This document shows positions 20,034-31,056 of a stretch of 64,000 nucleotides of DNA, in pieces. A model generated the notes under the pieces. It made no database searches. It saw only the letters and a list, made by a program, of their open reading frames with translations, and had not been told where the DNA came from. How positions within the stretch are numbered: the stretch's first letter is position 1; each line of letters begins with the position of its first letter. Both the position numbers and the translations under genes were made by a program. Source of the stretch: Seminavis robusta (taxonomy: Eukaryota > Bacillariophyta > Bacillariophyceae > Naviculales > Naviculaceae); NCBI GenBank assembly GCA_903772945.1, contig CAICTM010000452.1, positions 1 to 64,000 on the forward strand, read 5' to 3'.

Positions 20034-22602
20034 CTAGTTCCTGCCAACTCCTTTTCGCCGTTTCCCACTGATGGACTTGCCACTCTTTCGTATTGCTCGG
20101 CCACCTGTATATTTGGCTGCAACCTCCCACATATCGTAGGGCATCAGGGGCGGTCGCACTTGAATACCGATACCCTTTGGAACCCTGATCTCGACCATTG
20201 CTTTTCCTGGGCCAGTGACAGACACCCATCCCAAACCGGTGAGTGTGATATCAGCTGCAGCCTCTTTCCAGCTTGTGCCATCAATCTCGACAACATGAGT
20301 TTCAAATTCACCAATCTGCTCCATGCGTTCGGGACCAGGTTCCAATGGAGGAGTTAGCAGCTTGCCAACATGTTTGGCCACAAACTCATCAGCTTTCGAC
20401 TGACTGGTCGGGTGCAGCTTGATTTGATTTGCTACGAAAAAGGTGAACAAGAATGGTTTGCTGTCACCAATCACACTTATCCGTGCCAAACCTCCGACCT
20501 GGACACATTTGCCAGCTTCGACTCGGAAGGTGATGGGTTCCACACGCCTACAGAAGAGAAAAGTGGTTGTTTAGAAGAGGCGAGGGGAAAGGAAGCAAAC
20601 TCCGACGGGTCAGGGTGAATCATCTTCAGAGTACTCACTTGTTGGGTACCACAATCTTGAGCTCTTCTGGTGTCAGTAACTGTGTGAGAGTGCCAGGAAC
20701 CAACAAACCAGGAGTATCATAGATGCTTCGTCCTTCACCAAGGTCGACCTTGATGAACTTCAAGGTTGTACCCGGCAGTGGACTGGTAGTGAGGGCTCCC
20801 TTTCTTTGATTTTGGTTTCCAGCACGCTTCCTTTGTTTTGGGCCACTGCTGGGTTCCTCTTTCCCTCGCAAGATGTAGTTCATCAGAGAACTTTTTCCGG
20901 CATTGGCAGCTCCTACGACGTACACATCGCCATCGATTTCCTCTGCCAACTTTCTGGCCTTTCCCAGCATGGCATGGACGCCCATCCCTGTCTTGCAACT
21001 GATCAGTCGTACCGCGCCACCGATATTGGCAATGGATTGTACTCCCATGTACTCTAGTTCCCGACGGACCCATGTTTCAGCTCGGTGCTGTCCCATTTTG
21101 GGTGGCAACAGATCAGCCTTGTTGGCCGCCAAAATGACAGGATTTTCTCCAGCAATAGCGTCCAGCTCGGGGAGGACAGACCCGGAAAAGTCAAACAAGT
21201 CGACGATGGCAATCAAGACAGCAGGTTTCCCGCTCAACGGTCGTAGGAGATCCCGAAACTTTTGTTGGCTCATGAGTGGTTCATCGGTCCATCCAGGCCG
21301 CAAAGCTTCGTCAACCTGTCCAAAATTTTGGAGTCCATGGCATCGTTTGCAAATGACCTTTTTCGTTTTGGTCAATTCGTGTCCAAGATCAATGCCCAAC
21401 TCTGCCGCGGCGGCATCCATATCGATATCTTCCGACGCGTCCATCGGCGGAGCGTCCTCGTCACCACCACCAGATGTTTGCAACAACCATTCCACTTCAT
21501 CCTCTGGAGTCCATTCTGCCGACTCTGCTTTTTGTTTTAGTTCTTGCAAATCTTGCAGTTTGTCCAATTTCTCCTGATGTTCGAACTTTTCGGGTGGCAG
21601 ATATCCCGGTTTGCTAATGTTTTTGCATTGAAAGTCTGCTCCACAGGCGGAACACGTCAATGGATTGGTAATAAGTTTGAATTCCTCTTGCCGTGGGGTG
21701 TCGATATCTCCCTCAAAGGGATTGAGTTCCGTTCGGAATCCCAATCGTTTCATATCGTCTCGCGTAATGTCTCCCAAATCAGGGGAGACTTGACCTCGAA
21801 CTAAATCACGTTGTGCTGCCGCCAAACGAGCGTCCATGTCATCATCATTGTCGTCGTCTCCTAATGGTAGATCAAAATCACCCAAATCCAAATCCTCCAG
21901 GTCGTCCCCTTTCAAATGGGAGGAACGACCTGGTTTGGCAGCAGCAATTCTTGCTTCCATACTGGCATCAGAAGCTTGGGCTTGTCCTACGACGGGACCT
22001 CCATCGTCAGAGTAGTCTATTCCATCATCATTATTTTCCAGACTACCATCTCCCCAATAATTGGCGGAATCCTCTTCCTCGTCACCCTCCAATTCGTCGT
22101 CATCATCCAAAAAGCCTTCGTAATCTTCGTCTTGGAATTGCTCTTCAAAGGTGGAATCCTTGGCAAAGAAACTCGAAGAAGAAGCACCAAAGCCTTCTTT
22201 GCCGGCCAATTCCTCAAACGCAGCCGCCAACTTATCTGCCGCTTGTTGTTGATGAAGTTCTTTATTCAAGGTAACCTTTTTCCCTCCTGTCTTTCGGGTC
22301 CATTTGTTTTTCGCCTGGCTGCTCTTCTTTTTGCCACTGCTACTACTGGATGACTGACTGACAAAGCAACGCGTCAAGGGGGGAGATGAAAAACGGCCCT
22401 TTACTCTAGCATGCCGGCGAAGAAGATTGGATGAGGACGACGTCCATGCCTTGACTCCAACAACATTATTCCGGGATGCCAATAGAAAAATGGCCGACAT
22501 AATAATGGCGATCCAAGCAAAATTCCAACCACAACTTCTACTTCTACTTGGGCGTGTAGTAGAAGATGATGGTGTGGTGAGAACCGGTAGAAATTCTGGC
22601 AT
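20034..22602 (-). CDS. Plastid circularly permuted GTPase, YqeH/NOA1/BPG2 type, 2 exons
   Basis: Exons 20639-22602 and 20034-20547 (donor GTGAGT) join to 825 residues. The ATG at 22602 precedes a hydrophobic signal segment ending GVKAW-TSSS, a plastid leader with Trp at +1. Residues about 80-310 are very acidic and disordered. A zinc-finger pair CxxC (TCSACGA, ICKRCHG) flanks an insert. The GTPase motifs are in permuted order: G4 NKAD (ANKADLLPP), G5 SCKTG, then G1 GAANAGKSS, G2 region, G3 DTPGL. G4 before G1 defines the YqeH family, which acts in small-subunit ribosome assembly. The C-terminal part is encoded by exon 2 and ends in a Lys/Arg-rich tail. Role in plastid 30S biogenesis is from family knowledge. 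Confidence 0.92.
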
Positions 22603-23127
22603 GGGCAAGCCGATGGAAGAACAACTATAAAAACTGGACTCTCTTGAGATTTTGTGGATCCTTGGAAGGTGAGGTGCCGCACAAGCTAGCTCTCGATAGA
22701 GATAGGCGGATCAGAGCTTTGAGCGGTGTGGGATAATGCAGAAAAAATTGCTCCCCGTTTCATTTCTATTAGCATGGTCAAGATCTGAAAGATCGGATGT
22801 TCTGAAGGCGAAGGGGGTGATGGGTGGTGGAAGGTGAGTCACGAAAGGGACACGGTGAAGTCCAGACCAGCCTTTTTAGAAAAGTACGAGTTGAATCAAT
22901 CAACGAAGAGCTCAACCAAGGCACTGAAGCGTCGAATGGACCACTACATGTCGCCTCTTCCCTCAGCCAGGAGTCAGAAACAAAGCCGACAATGCTTGTT
23001 TTAGATTCCAAAATTCTTTATCTTCATTTTAGCTTCTACATGGCAACCCTAGCTGGTTCTGACATCCCGCATCTAGACTGCGTGGTCTATCGCGATTGCG
23101 ATGTACCGGTAGCTTGCCAATCAATCA
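22603..23127. other. Intergenic, nothing recognised
   Basis: 525 bp upstream of the GTPase gene and downstream of the small membrane protein. No domain-bearing frame was found. Confidence 0.5.
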
Positions 23128-23598
23128 TCATTGGCCCTTTTTCGTGTGAACTTCGGAGGTGGACATTACGTACAGCGGGATTGCCAAGCCCGATAGAAAA
23201 GGGATATTGAAAGCGGCGTGCTCCAGCTCTCCCATGGCAATGCTAAATCCCGTATCCAAGAAGAACCAGGCGGCTGCAGAATACGTCACGGCTCGTCGGG
23301 CCGTGATTCGTACGGTAACATCTGGGTGCACAGCGAGATGGCGCAGTACAAACCACATGAGGACCATCCAACCAACAATGACAGCTCCCAAAACTCCAAA
23401 CATAAAGATACAATAATCGACCGCGTCCTTATTCAGCCCGTTAGAATTGGGACCAAACCCAAGACCATCGAACAGAGGGAGCGCTGCGGAACGACCCGCC
23501 AGTGTCATCGCGGAGCCATAAGCCGTCACGAGACAAACAATCACACAGAGCGCTCTGTGGGCTTCTAGATAAGTCGCTGGTATCGTTGTTGTCGTCAT
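23128..23598 (-). CDS. Small four-helix membrane protein, unknown
   Basis: A 156-residue protein starting at the ATG at 23598. Four hydrophobic segments are visible: HRALCVIVCLVTAYGSAM, YCIFMFGVLGAVIVGWMV, the run around TYSAAAWFFLDTGFSIAMG, and IPFLSGLAIPLYVMS. The loop after helix 1 has SAALPLFDGLGFGP, and an Arg-rich TVRITARRAV precedes helix 3. No signal cleavage site or plastid motif is clear. The family is not recognised. The frame continues upstream to 23856, but that part is Ser/Arg-rich and not convincing. Confidence 0.65.
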   Translation of the reverse strand: MTTTTIPATYLEAHRALCVIVCLVTAYGSAMTLAGRSAALPLFDGLGFGPNSNGLNKDAVDYCIFMFGVLGAVIVGWMVLMWFVLRHLAVHPDVTVRITARRAVTYSAAAWFFLDTGFSIAMGELEHAAFNIPFLSGLAIPLYVMSTSEVHTKKGQ

Positions 23599-24494
23599 TG
23601 GGAATGAATGTGGTGCAGGGGTTTGGCAGTGAGATTGCGAGAACGTTTCCAAGCGCTGGGAGCGCGAGAAAGATCTTGTTCCGAGGCTGAAAGGTGGGAC
23701 AATTCGAATCGTGTTTTGAATCGTGAATCCCAATCGAGTATCTTTGGCTTTTCGCAAAAGTCCGCGCCTCCCCCGAAAGAAAATCGAACAGCTTTCCTGA
23801 ACTTCTGGTAAGCACTTTGAATCGAATTGGAAAAATAAATATTCAACAGTGGTCATTCTTGGGTTTAAAGATCAAGGCTCCTCCTCCGTCAGACTGCAAT
23901 GGTGGTCATATACGGGTTAAAGTGGAAGACTCCACCTACGATAACTGGACATAGTTATTTATTGATATCACGTACCCTTTTTGGTCACTTTAACTTGCAA
24001 ATCATCGACTGACGTTCACCTCTAACCACTGGTCAAGTGTGAACTGTTTCAATTAACTGTTTGACTTCTGGCATTCCAAACTCTGTTGCTGGGCCCTGGT
24101 ACCAGGTACAGTACCATTCGCTCCCCACTTCCGACTGAAAATAATAATGCTCAGATAGATTACATGTACAAGCTAGCTAGTACTCAGTAGATGATACTGG
24201 GTGGCCTCCATCCCAGCATTCCAGACCTTGCTTCCCTTGGTTAGGACACCAGTGGAGCATACTAGTACGTTGGCTCCGGTATGGTACCTACAGTGGTTGG
24301 GAAAAAGAATATCCGACAGAGGTCAGCTCGATGACCAGTACATGTACATGTACTAGTACAGTTCGAGTTGCCGACTTTGGTTGGCTTGGCAGCTTGGTTG
24401 GGCTTGTTGCAATGTTTCGCAGTGCCATATCCAGTGCTCATAATTTCACTTCCTATCTTCCTTGCCTTCCTTCTAACACATCAAATCCATCATC
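23599..24494. other. Intergenic, short palindromes
   Basis: Contains GGTACCAGGTACAGTACC-like palindromic runs near 24098-24115 and TACATGTACATGTACTAGTA near 24340-24360. No gene is seen. The last part is the promoter and 5' leader of the globin-fusion gene. Confidence 0.5.
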
Positions 24495-25835
24495 ATGCCC
24501 CAAGGTTCCCAGGCCGACCTCGCATCTGCGAATCAAGGGGGGCAGACTTTGTATGATCGTCTTGGTGGTGACGCCTTTATTAACCTCTTGGTATGCTCCT
24601 TTTTTGACGAGATTGTGGAGAACCCCGACCTCCAGCCTTTCTTTGTGAACATTTCTGTGTCTGCCCTCAAGACCCACCAGGTCAAGTTGTTTCGGGTCAT
24701 CTTTGGGAATGAGAATGAAAAACCAGAAGAGGAGGACTTGTTGGATTTCATGCTTCGAACACATACTCGTCTCTTTCGAGAACTGGGGTTGGGCCCTACA
24801 CACTTTGATATGGTTGCCAGCTGCTTTGTTCAGGGGCTTCAAACATTTGGTGTTGACAAGGAAATTGTTGATGAATGTGTTGCCATTCTTGTTCCACTTC
24901 GAATTGTCTTTGAGTATGGGGAGAAGGTTGCACAGCGAGAAAAGATCATGGATGAGCACATCAAGAAGGCGCTCCCACTGGCATCACCCAAAACCATGGA
25001 GACAGATGCTGAAGTGGTCCTTCCTGAGTACTCCAAGATTAAAATTCCTGACTGGTTGCCTGAAACACTTGAGAAGAAGTCCACAACAGGAGTGGTTCGG
25101 GCTTGGACATGTGACTTGACGGATCGATTTGGAGATGAAGGAGATGCGCAAATTGCAGACACCTTCTTAGATCAGCCCTACATGGATCACCATGTGTACC
25201 TTGTTGCATTCCTCCAACTTGCCTTCTTTCCAGATGAGGGCGTTGATGCAAAACATCGTCGAAGGATCATGGAAATTGTTATGTACCCAAGGGGAAGGGG
25301 CAATGCCAAGCTATCAAGAGAGCTATTTGATCGAATGATCACCCAATTCCTGATTACAAGCCACAAGATGGGATTGTCAAGACATGCCACGGACAAGGCA
25401 GAAAACAAGCTTCGATCCTATCGCTCATACTTTGCCAAGAAAACCACCATTGTTGGTGGAGTGGATGCCCCCCACATTTTGCGAAACATCAGGAGGGATA
25501 CAGATGATGTGAGCACGGGTGGGCTCAGTGAAACTGGTTCTGTTTTGTCGCTGTCCAACTTTTTTTCTGGTGATGATAGCGATTCTGACGATGATGCCAG
25601 TGAAACCGAGTCCTACCGATCTGGATCCACGAACCTCTCTGGGAGATCTGGGAGATCCTCCAGGTCAAGCAAGAAGCAGAAGCAGAAGAAAAAGAAAAAG
25701 AAGTCTCGGTTCTCAGACACAAAGATTGAGAAGGGGAAGAAGCGATCCAGCTCCGGAGCCATGGCATGGCTTCGTGGGACAATTTGGGCGAGCACGGCAA
25801 GCGACGCCAAGATCCCCACTGCCATCACTGCCTAG
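24495..25835 (+). CDS. Truncated hemoglobin fused to a large unknown C-terminal region
   Basis: A 446-residue single-exon protein. Residues about 18-140 are a 2/2 (truncated) globin of the trHbN/group I type. LYDRLGGDAFINLLVCSFF opens it, ALKTHQVKLF holds the distal Gln (E11 position), and GPTHFDMVA holds the proximal His F8. The B10 Tyr of mycobacterial trHbN is Phe here, so ligand stabilisation differs. Residues about 175-340 form a second helical region (FLDQPYMDHHVYLVAFLQLAFF, LFDRMITQFLITSHKMGL) without a clear family, possibly a degenerate second globin-like fold. The end is Ser-rich then strongly basic (KKKKKKSR), a likely nuclear or membrane-contact signal. It probably binds heme for oxygen or NO chemistry or sensing; partner and role unknown. 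Confidence 0.8.
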   Translation: MPQGSQADLASANQGGQTLYDRLGGDAFINLLVCSFFDEIVENPDLQPFFVNISVSALKTHQVKLFRVIFGNENEKPEEEDLLDFMLRTHTRLFRELGLGPTHFDMVASCFVQGLQTFGVDKEIVDECVAILVPLRIVFEYGEKVAQREKIMDEHIKKALPLASPKTMETDAEVVLPEYSKIKIPDWLPETLEKKSTTGVVRAWTCDLTDRFGDEGDAQIADTFLDQPYMDHHVYLVAFLQLAFFPDEGVDAKHRRRIMEIVMYPRGRGNAKLSRELFDRMITQFLITSHKMGLSRHATDKAENKLRSYRSYFAKKTTIVGGVDAPHILRNIRRDTDDVSTGGLSETGSVLSLSNFFSGDDSDSDDDASETESYRSGSTNLSGRSGRSSRSSKKQKQKKKKKKSRFSDTKIEKGKKRSSSGAMAWLRGTIWASTASDAKIPTAITA

Positions 25836-26883
25836 GAGATATTGCTTGTTGTGTTTGGTTGCATTCGTTGCAGCTTAACTCATGATTTGATTCCAAAGAT
25901 AAAAACCTACATGAAACTGACTACATTAATTAATTAATCTTGTTCTTGGCCGTTTTGTCCAACTAGCTAGGTGCAATGGTATGATCCCACACTGGTACAT
26001 GTAGTTTCTTCTTTACTTTGGCGTCCACTCCGGTGGGTCAGCTGGTGGTGAATTTGTCCAGGCAGCTGGCTAGCTCGAAGTTTGCCACCGTTGGTGGCGA
26101 ATTTGTCCAGGTCTAGCTAGCTAGCCACCGTTGTGTTTTCCAGTAGGTATCAACATCAATCCAACTAAACACCCAGTCAAGTCGCCAGTATAATTGCCAC
26201 AGTCGCATGATAGTCGTAGCTGTCCTAATACTAATGGGCGTGTTGCTCACAATGTCACTGGGAGAATGGGCAGATACTGCCAACCCTACGGTGTTACCTG
26301 CCACCTTTTCTCTTGACCGCAACAGCTCCGGTACGACTTGAGTAGCTACGGTACCGGCGCAGGTACGGCACGGTACGGTGCCTACGGTGGCTCCGCCAGC
26401 TACTGTAGGCTTTTCCTATTCACGAATCTGTCACATTTTACCATGTTTGGCGCACGCGAAGGAGGAAAAAATCTTGGGCGGGACCCCTTCTCCTTGGATA
26501 GCGGAAGCAACGCCAAAATCTTCCGCTTCCTCATTTTGGTTGGAAGATTCAAATTCAGCGACAGCATTGTATCCATCCTGGATCGTTGGGAGGTGCGCTT
26601 CCTCCAATGTCATCCGCCAGGATAGGCCCAGAAAGCACACTCACAGATTGCTGCAGTTAGTCGATCAAACGGTCCTTCAGTTGCGATCATTATAAATTAT
26701 ACTGAATGTGCTACATAGCGTAATGGCGTTTCCGTTTGGCCAAAATTCCGCTCTAGCCAAAGTGGAGCCAAAGTTTCTGTTCCTGAAACCTTGCATTTCT
26801 TTGCCTCATTCGTCCCTTCGAGATAGAGTTTTATCTATTGGAGGGTATAGCAGAGCCAACCAAAACAAAAACAAATTGGCACC
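25836..26883. other. Intergenic with imperfect direct repeats
   Basis: No gene is seen. The segment around 26045-26120 holds two related copies of GGYGAATTTGTCCAGG, each followed by CTAGCT and a GCCACCGTTG. GGTACC-type palindromes occur at 26349-26385. The end is the promoter and leader of the coiled-coil gene. Confidence 0.5.
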
Positions 26884-28186
26884 ATGAGCTTGGAACAACT
26901 TGAGCAACAGATCCAAGTTGCCACCATGGCCATGGAAAGGGCGAACCAGAGCGGAGACAAGAAGCTAACTGGTAAACTCAAGAAGGAGCTCAAGAGCTTC
27001 AAAAAGGTATTGGAAAAGAGCAAGTCTCGTTTGAAGGAGTTGGAACAGATCAAAAAACAATGTGACGACCTGTCGGCAACCCGAGAGGTAAGAACGAAGT
27101 CACGGGATTCGAAGGACGAGGCGGAAAAGGTAAGCATGCGGGATCACTTACTTTCGAGAGACAATTGAAGCTTTGCTTTCTGATCCAACAGCGTCGATTA
27201 TCTTTCTATTCTTAGGCCGTGCTCAAGCTGAAGAAGAGCAAGGACGATGATTCCTACAATAAACCAATTATAATCCCATGGCTCAACAAAGGCAAAGGCA
27301 AAAAGAAGGCAGAAGTGGTCGACCAAAGAGACGAGGAAGAACAAGAAAGCAGGAGAACGGTGAGTCTCCTTGGCTGGTGGCGTCTGTAAGTGGTGGCTTG
27401 GTAGATTGTTTCTGAGAACTAACGACGCGTGGGTCCTCTTCTTAGTCCGATCTCGAGAAATCTTTTGGAGACCAAGAAATCTACACAAGTCCCAAGGATT
27501 CGGATAGTATCTCGTCATTGGGATCTCAGATATTTGGGACTTCAGAGATCACCAAGCACGTTAATAAGGAGCAAACCTTGATCGATTTCAGAGCCCTGGG
27601 CAAGTCATACGAACAAGAGTTGGCATTACTAAACAGCGTGGAAGAGACTGACGAAGCCGGACTCCTTGACCTTGTGCGATCTCGTTCCGACGTTCTCATG
27701 GCTAATATGATGACGGCACAGAATATTGCAGAACAGGAATTGAAGGCCAGAGAACGGTACATAAAGGCTACCAAGGAACACCAGAAACTACAAAAGGCTG
27801 GAGTTGCCCCTGGTACAATGCAATGGAGGAAATCTGAAAAGCTCCTTCGTGATAGCTATGCTCAAATCGAGTACTGGGAAATGCTAGGCGAGGAACAACA
27901 AAGCCACGCCTCGAGTGGAATCGCCGCCAAGAGCGCTTTGGGAAAATTGAATCCTCGTGACGCAAGGATGATTGACTTTGATGCTGAAGAGACAAAGGCG
28001 CGCGACAACTATTTGTACGCGATGATGCATCACCAGGGACTTGTCAACAGAGGGGTCGCCACAAGCTCTCCTCAATGGAAAGAATCTCAAAAGAAATTGG
28101 AAGAGTGTCTCTCGGCATTGCAGTACTGGGAGGGACGTCGTGAAATTGTCGTTATTCCAAGCTATGTGCAGCCCACCACGCTATGA
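26884..28186 (+). CDS. Coiled-coil protein with two Trp-containing 45-residue repeats, 3 exons
   Basis: Exons 26884-27129, 27216-27359 and 27446-28186 join in phase (GTAAGC, GTGAGT donors) to 376 residues. The N-terminal 80 residues are a Lys/Glu-rich coiled coil. Exon 2 is a short basic linker. In the C-terminal half, two copies of a helical unit lie about 85 residues apart: KARERYIKATKEHQKLQ ... QWRKSEKLLRDSY ... YWE and KARDNYLYAMMHHQGL ... QWKESQKKLEECL ... YWE. No known domain is recognised. It could be a cytoskeletal or scaffolding protein. The convergent tubby gene starts its 3' end 278 bp downstream. Confidence 0.72.
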
Positions 28187-28464
28187 CGGGGGCTTCCTCG
28201 ATTTATTTGTGTGTAAGGGGCTTGCGACAGCCAGCCACTTCGTCTCGTTCGACTGAGCGTTTATCTACTCCCCGCCGTTACTTGCTTAATGAATCTATGG
28301 TACAAGGAATTTCGTGTGTAAAAACCTACAGAAATGATTTTATTGATTTGAATGATTTTTTGTTTGCATCAAGTTGCGTTCGCTTTGAGATCGTGAGTTA
28401 GTTGAAACGATACATGACGGCGTCATTGAAGTGTGATGTGCCGAGCGGCATGGCTGGTTAGTAC

Positions 28465-29388
28465 TTAAACGTTGCCCATTTCGAGTTGCGACAAGGCAAA
28501 CGCAAACGCCGTGAATGCAGAATTCGGGAATGCGAAGTCGACGTTCCACTCCACGTGCTTTTTGTAGGCAACCATTTGAAGGTTGTGTCGCTTGGTGAGC
28601 AAGTCGGCCAGGACCATGTTTTCATGAGCCGCCACCTTGTTGGCGCGTCCATGGAAGATCGGATGAGGCTCACCCGCGTCGTTCTTCATGTGATTGGTCG
28701 CCCCAACGTAGATTCCAAAGTCTGGTGCCACGACATCGCTGAGCGTCTTTTTCTTTCCGAGAAGCAACTTGACGGACTGTTCCATGCGACTGCTGTCGAC
28801 AATGCCATTGCCCCGAGCGTTGGGAGTGGGAGTCCCCAAACAAACCATGTGACAAGTGCGAGTGTGCTTATTCTTCCAAAAGGTCTTGATGTCGGGGGTT
28901 TCGTACAAGATGGATTGGACAGGAGGGACCTTGTCGCGTCCTTGAAAGAGTGAGAATCCCACGTACTGTTTCATTGCCAAAGCCGCCAATTTCGAATCCT
29001 TCATTCGATTGAACTTGCCGACAAAGCGAGCATCGTCCTTGGAGGAGAACGTTTCGAACGGGAACTTTGACGATCCATCGTTCTGAATGTCCGAGACATC
29101 AAAGAGGTACCACTTGGACGCCCGTTGGCGTTGAGCCACGAGTACAGCTTTGCGAGATGCTCGATCATCGACGTGGCCCGTCTGAATGAAGAAGACGATG
29201 CGGTCGTTACCGACGCGACGGGCAATGCCGTTGACGAGTCCAGTACGGCTGTTGCAAATGCTGGGATCGTTGAAGGCGGGAGCCTCGAAGATGGAAAGGT
29301 TGGTGAGATCATTGTTGACAGCAGGGGCTTCGACCGCTGCTGGAGGGGTATCCACTTTGGGGGTATCGGTTTTGTGGGACGTTTTCAT
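28465..29388 (-). CDS. Tubby-like C-terminal domain protein (copy 1)
   Basis: A 307-residue protein from the ATG at 29388. After about 45 Pro/Ala/Val-rich residues there is a tubby beta-barrel. Strands KAVLVAQRQRASKWYLFDV and DARFVGKFNRMKDSKLA match the KYLGKLRSN region. SILYETPDIK matches the YETNVLG region. The family signature is FHGRANKVAAHENM ... FAFPNSAFTAFAFALSQLE at the end, matching the hallmark FHGRV-ASVKNFQL ... YPLSALQAFAIALSSF with conserved spacing. Tubby domains bind phosphoinositides and regulate membrane-linked signalling. No F-box or N-terminal domain is present. A second divergent family member lies at 44079-45248. The frame continues upstream without support; the ATG at 29388 is taken as start. 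Confidence 0.83.
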   Translation of the reverse strand: MKTSHKTDTPKVDTPPAAVEAPAVNNDLTNLSIFEAPAFNDPSICNSRTGLVNGIARRVGNDRIVFFIQTGHVDDRASRKAVLVAQRQRASKWYLFDVSDIQNDGSSKFPFETFSSKDDARFVGKFNRMKDSKLAALAMKQYVGFSLFQGRDKVPPVQSILYETPDIKTFWKNKHTRTCHMVCLGTPTPNARGNGIVDSSRMEQSVKLLLGKKKTLSDVVAPDFGIYVGATNHMKNDAGEPHPIFHGRANKVAAHENMVLADLLTKRHNLQMVAYKKHVEWNVDFAFPNSAFTAFAFALSQLEMGNV

Positions 29389-29901
29389 GGCGCAAAAAGA
29401 AACGACGAAACGGAAAAGCGAAAGAACCTGTTTGAGGGGAGAAAAAGAGAAGAAGGAGTGAGACAACGACGAACACCACATGAGGAGGCAAGGCAACTGA
29501 CAATCACATCATTGCTTTCTGGTGCTTCTTCTCTTCGAAACTCACGATGAAAGGTTCAAGAAGACAAAGATGTGCTGAATGCGTTTTGGTTCGAGCCAAA
29601 AAATAAATGAGGTTGAACGAGTTTGCTTTTGCCGTCTTGCGTAACGACATTCTGAAAAAGGTGGCAAAGCTGTTAATCAAGTCCTGCTCGTGAATGAGAT
29701 GAGGCACCACGTATGAATTTCGTCTTCAACTTCGTTCCTCCTTCGAACATCTGCCACCAAAGAAGATAAGATGAGAAGATACCACGCCTCTGTTTGCATA
29801 TGTAATCAATTTTCTTTCACAGCAGCGGCAGAGGATACAATAAAGAGTGGTATCATCATTCTGTTCTGCACAATCTATTCTCTTTTGAAGTGATCTGAAA
29901 G
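29389..29901. other. Divergent promoter region
   Basis: 513 bp between the minus-strand tubby gene and the plus-strand DUF1995 gene. A/G-rich, with no clear motif or gene. Confidence 0.5.
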
Positions 29902-31056
29902 ATGAAGACCTCAGTAGCGATTGCGTTGCTTTTTCCATGCTCCGTCGTGTCATTGGTTCCCCTGCTCGACGGAGGAAAGCAAATGCCCAAGTTGTATGAC
30001 GGTTGGCTCAATGATCAGATTGCCAAACAGGCTAGCACCGGTATTTCAAACGCTCTTTCGGCTGGCTACGACAAAATTGAGGTCAACTTTCCTGCCGTTC
30101 CAAATGTGGATGAGGTGAGAATTTTTAGAGCTACCTTTTTTTACTGAGGCTTTTAGCAATGTATGTCGGCTCACCATGTCCATGATGCATTTTCTCTTCT
30201 TTCATTAAATCCGTACGGTAGGTCAAGTTTGGTACTCCCCTCAACAAGAAATTTGGAACCAGTGTGGTAGCCCGTGATTTGGGCGTGGTGGGTGGGTACA
30301 CCCCGGGATCTGAAGTTTCTCGTGAATTGGTGGCCTTTGCCAACATTTACTGGGCCAAAAAGATTGCTCCTGCCGTCAAGGGGGGTGTCTTGGGTGGCAA
30401 AAATGTGGCTTGTTTGACCACGGAAAATGTCTCCTTTAAGGCCATCAAAAAGACGGGAGACGTCACCCGTACGGGCGCCGTCCTGTCGCCTCAGGCCCGT
30501 CAAGGAGGACGCAGCAACGAAGCCGTTATTTGTGTCAACCCGGGCGGAGAAGAACGATGGGATTCCATTGCCAATGCTCATTGTGAGCCCGGACAGCCCT
30601 TTGTCGTATTGAACAATGCCTACTCCACAAGCTATGATTTGGGAAACAAACGTGGCTATGAGGAAGCCTACTATTTGAAGAGAATCTCCAAGGGATGGGT
30701 CTTTCGCATCTTTCGTACGTGCATACATCATGGTGTCATTCCATGTCTTGCGTGCTTTGGCACAGAGCTGACAATATATACGTGCAGAAATCTCAATTGA
30801 TCTCACTGTACTCCCCCCCCTCTTCTCTTTGGAACAATAATTTTTGGTTTCTGGTATGGTCATACCTTACTTCTACGGTACAGCTGGTCCTTGGCAAGCC
30901 TACATTGAACGTCCTGATGGCAGCGTGGAACTGTTGGAAACCTACAAGGAAAAACCACCTCTGAACCAAGTGGCTACCCTTGTCAGAGACACTTCTTTCA
31001 AAAGATATGCAATCAACAATGACCGATACGCCAAGGGATTTGGAGCGCGTTTGTAA
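29902..31056 (+). CDS. DUF1995 / LPA3-like protein, 3 exons
   Basis: Exons 29902-30114, 30222-30714 and 30884-31056 join in phase to 292 residues (donors GTGAGA and GTACGT). A hydrophobic leader (residues 1-18, ending VSLVPLLDGG) resembles a secretory or non-canonical plastid leader. The DUF1995 hallmarks are in order: YDGWLNDQIA, NFPAVPNVDEVKFGTPLN, ELVAFANIYWAKKI, VCVNPGGEERWD, AYSTSYDLGNKRGYEEAYYL, RISKGWVFRIFPGPWQAYIERPDG, ELLETYKEKP, SFKRYAINNDRYAKGFGARL. Plant members (LPA3 and relatives) assist PSII assembly in plastids; the same role here is by family analogy. The conserved PGPWQAYIERPDG spans an exon junction, which supports the model. Confidence 0.88.

Noticed and set aside
20903-21577. 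224-residue plus-strand frame
   Set aside because: Antisense to the GTPase exon, low-complexity Ser/Pro; the GTPase motifs decide the strand.
28465-29388. First impression of a Piwi/Argonaute fragment
   Set aside because: The final block FHGR ... AFAFALSQLE is the tubby hallmark, and no PAZ or PIWI catalytic residues are present.
30171-30863. 230-residue minus-strand frame
   Set aside because: Antisense to the DUF1995 exon 2, which matches conserved family blocks.
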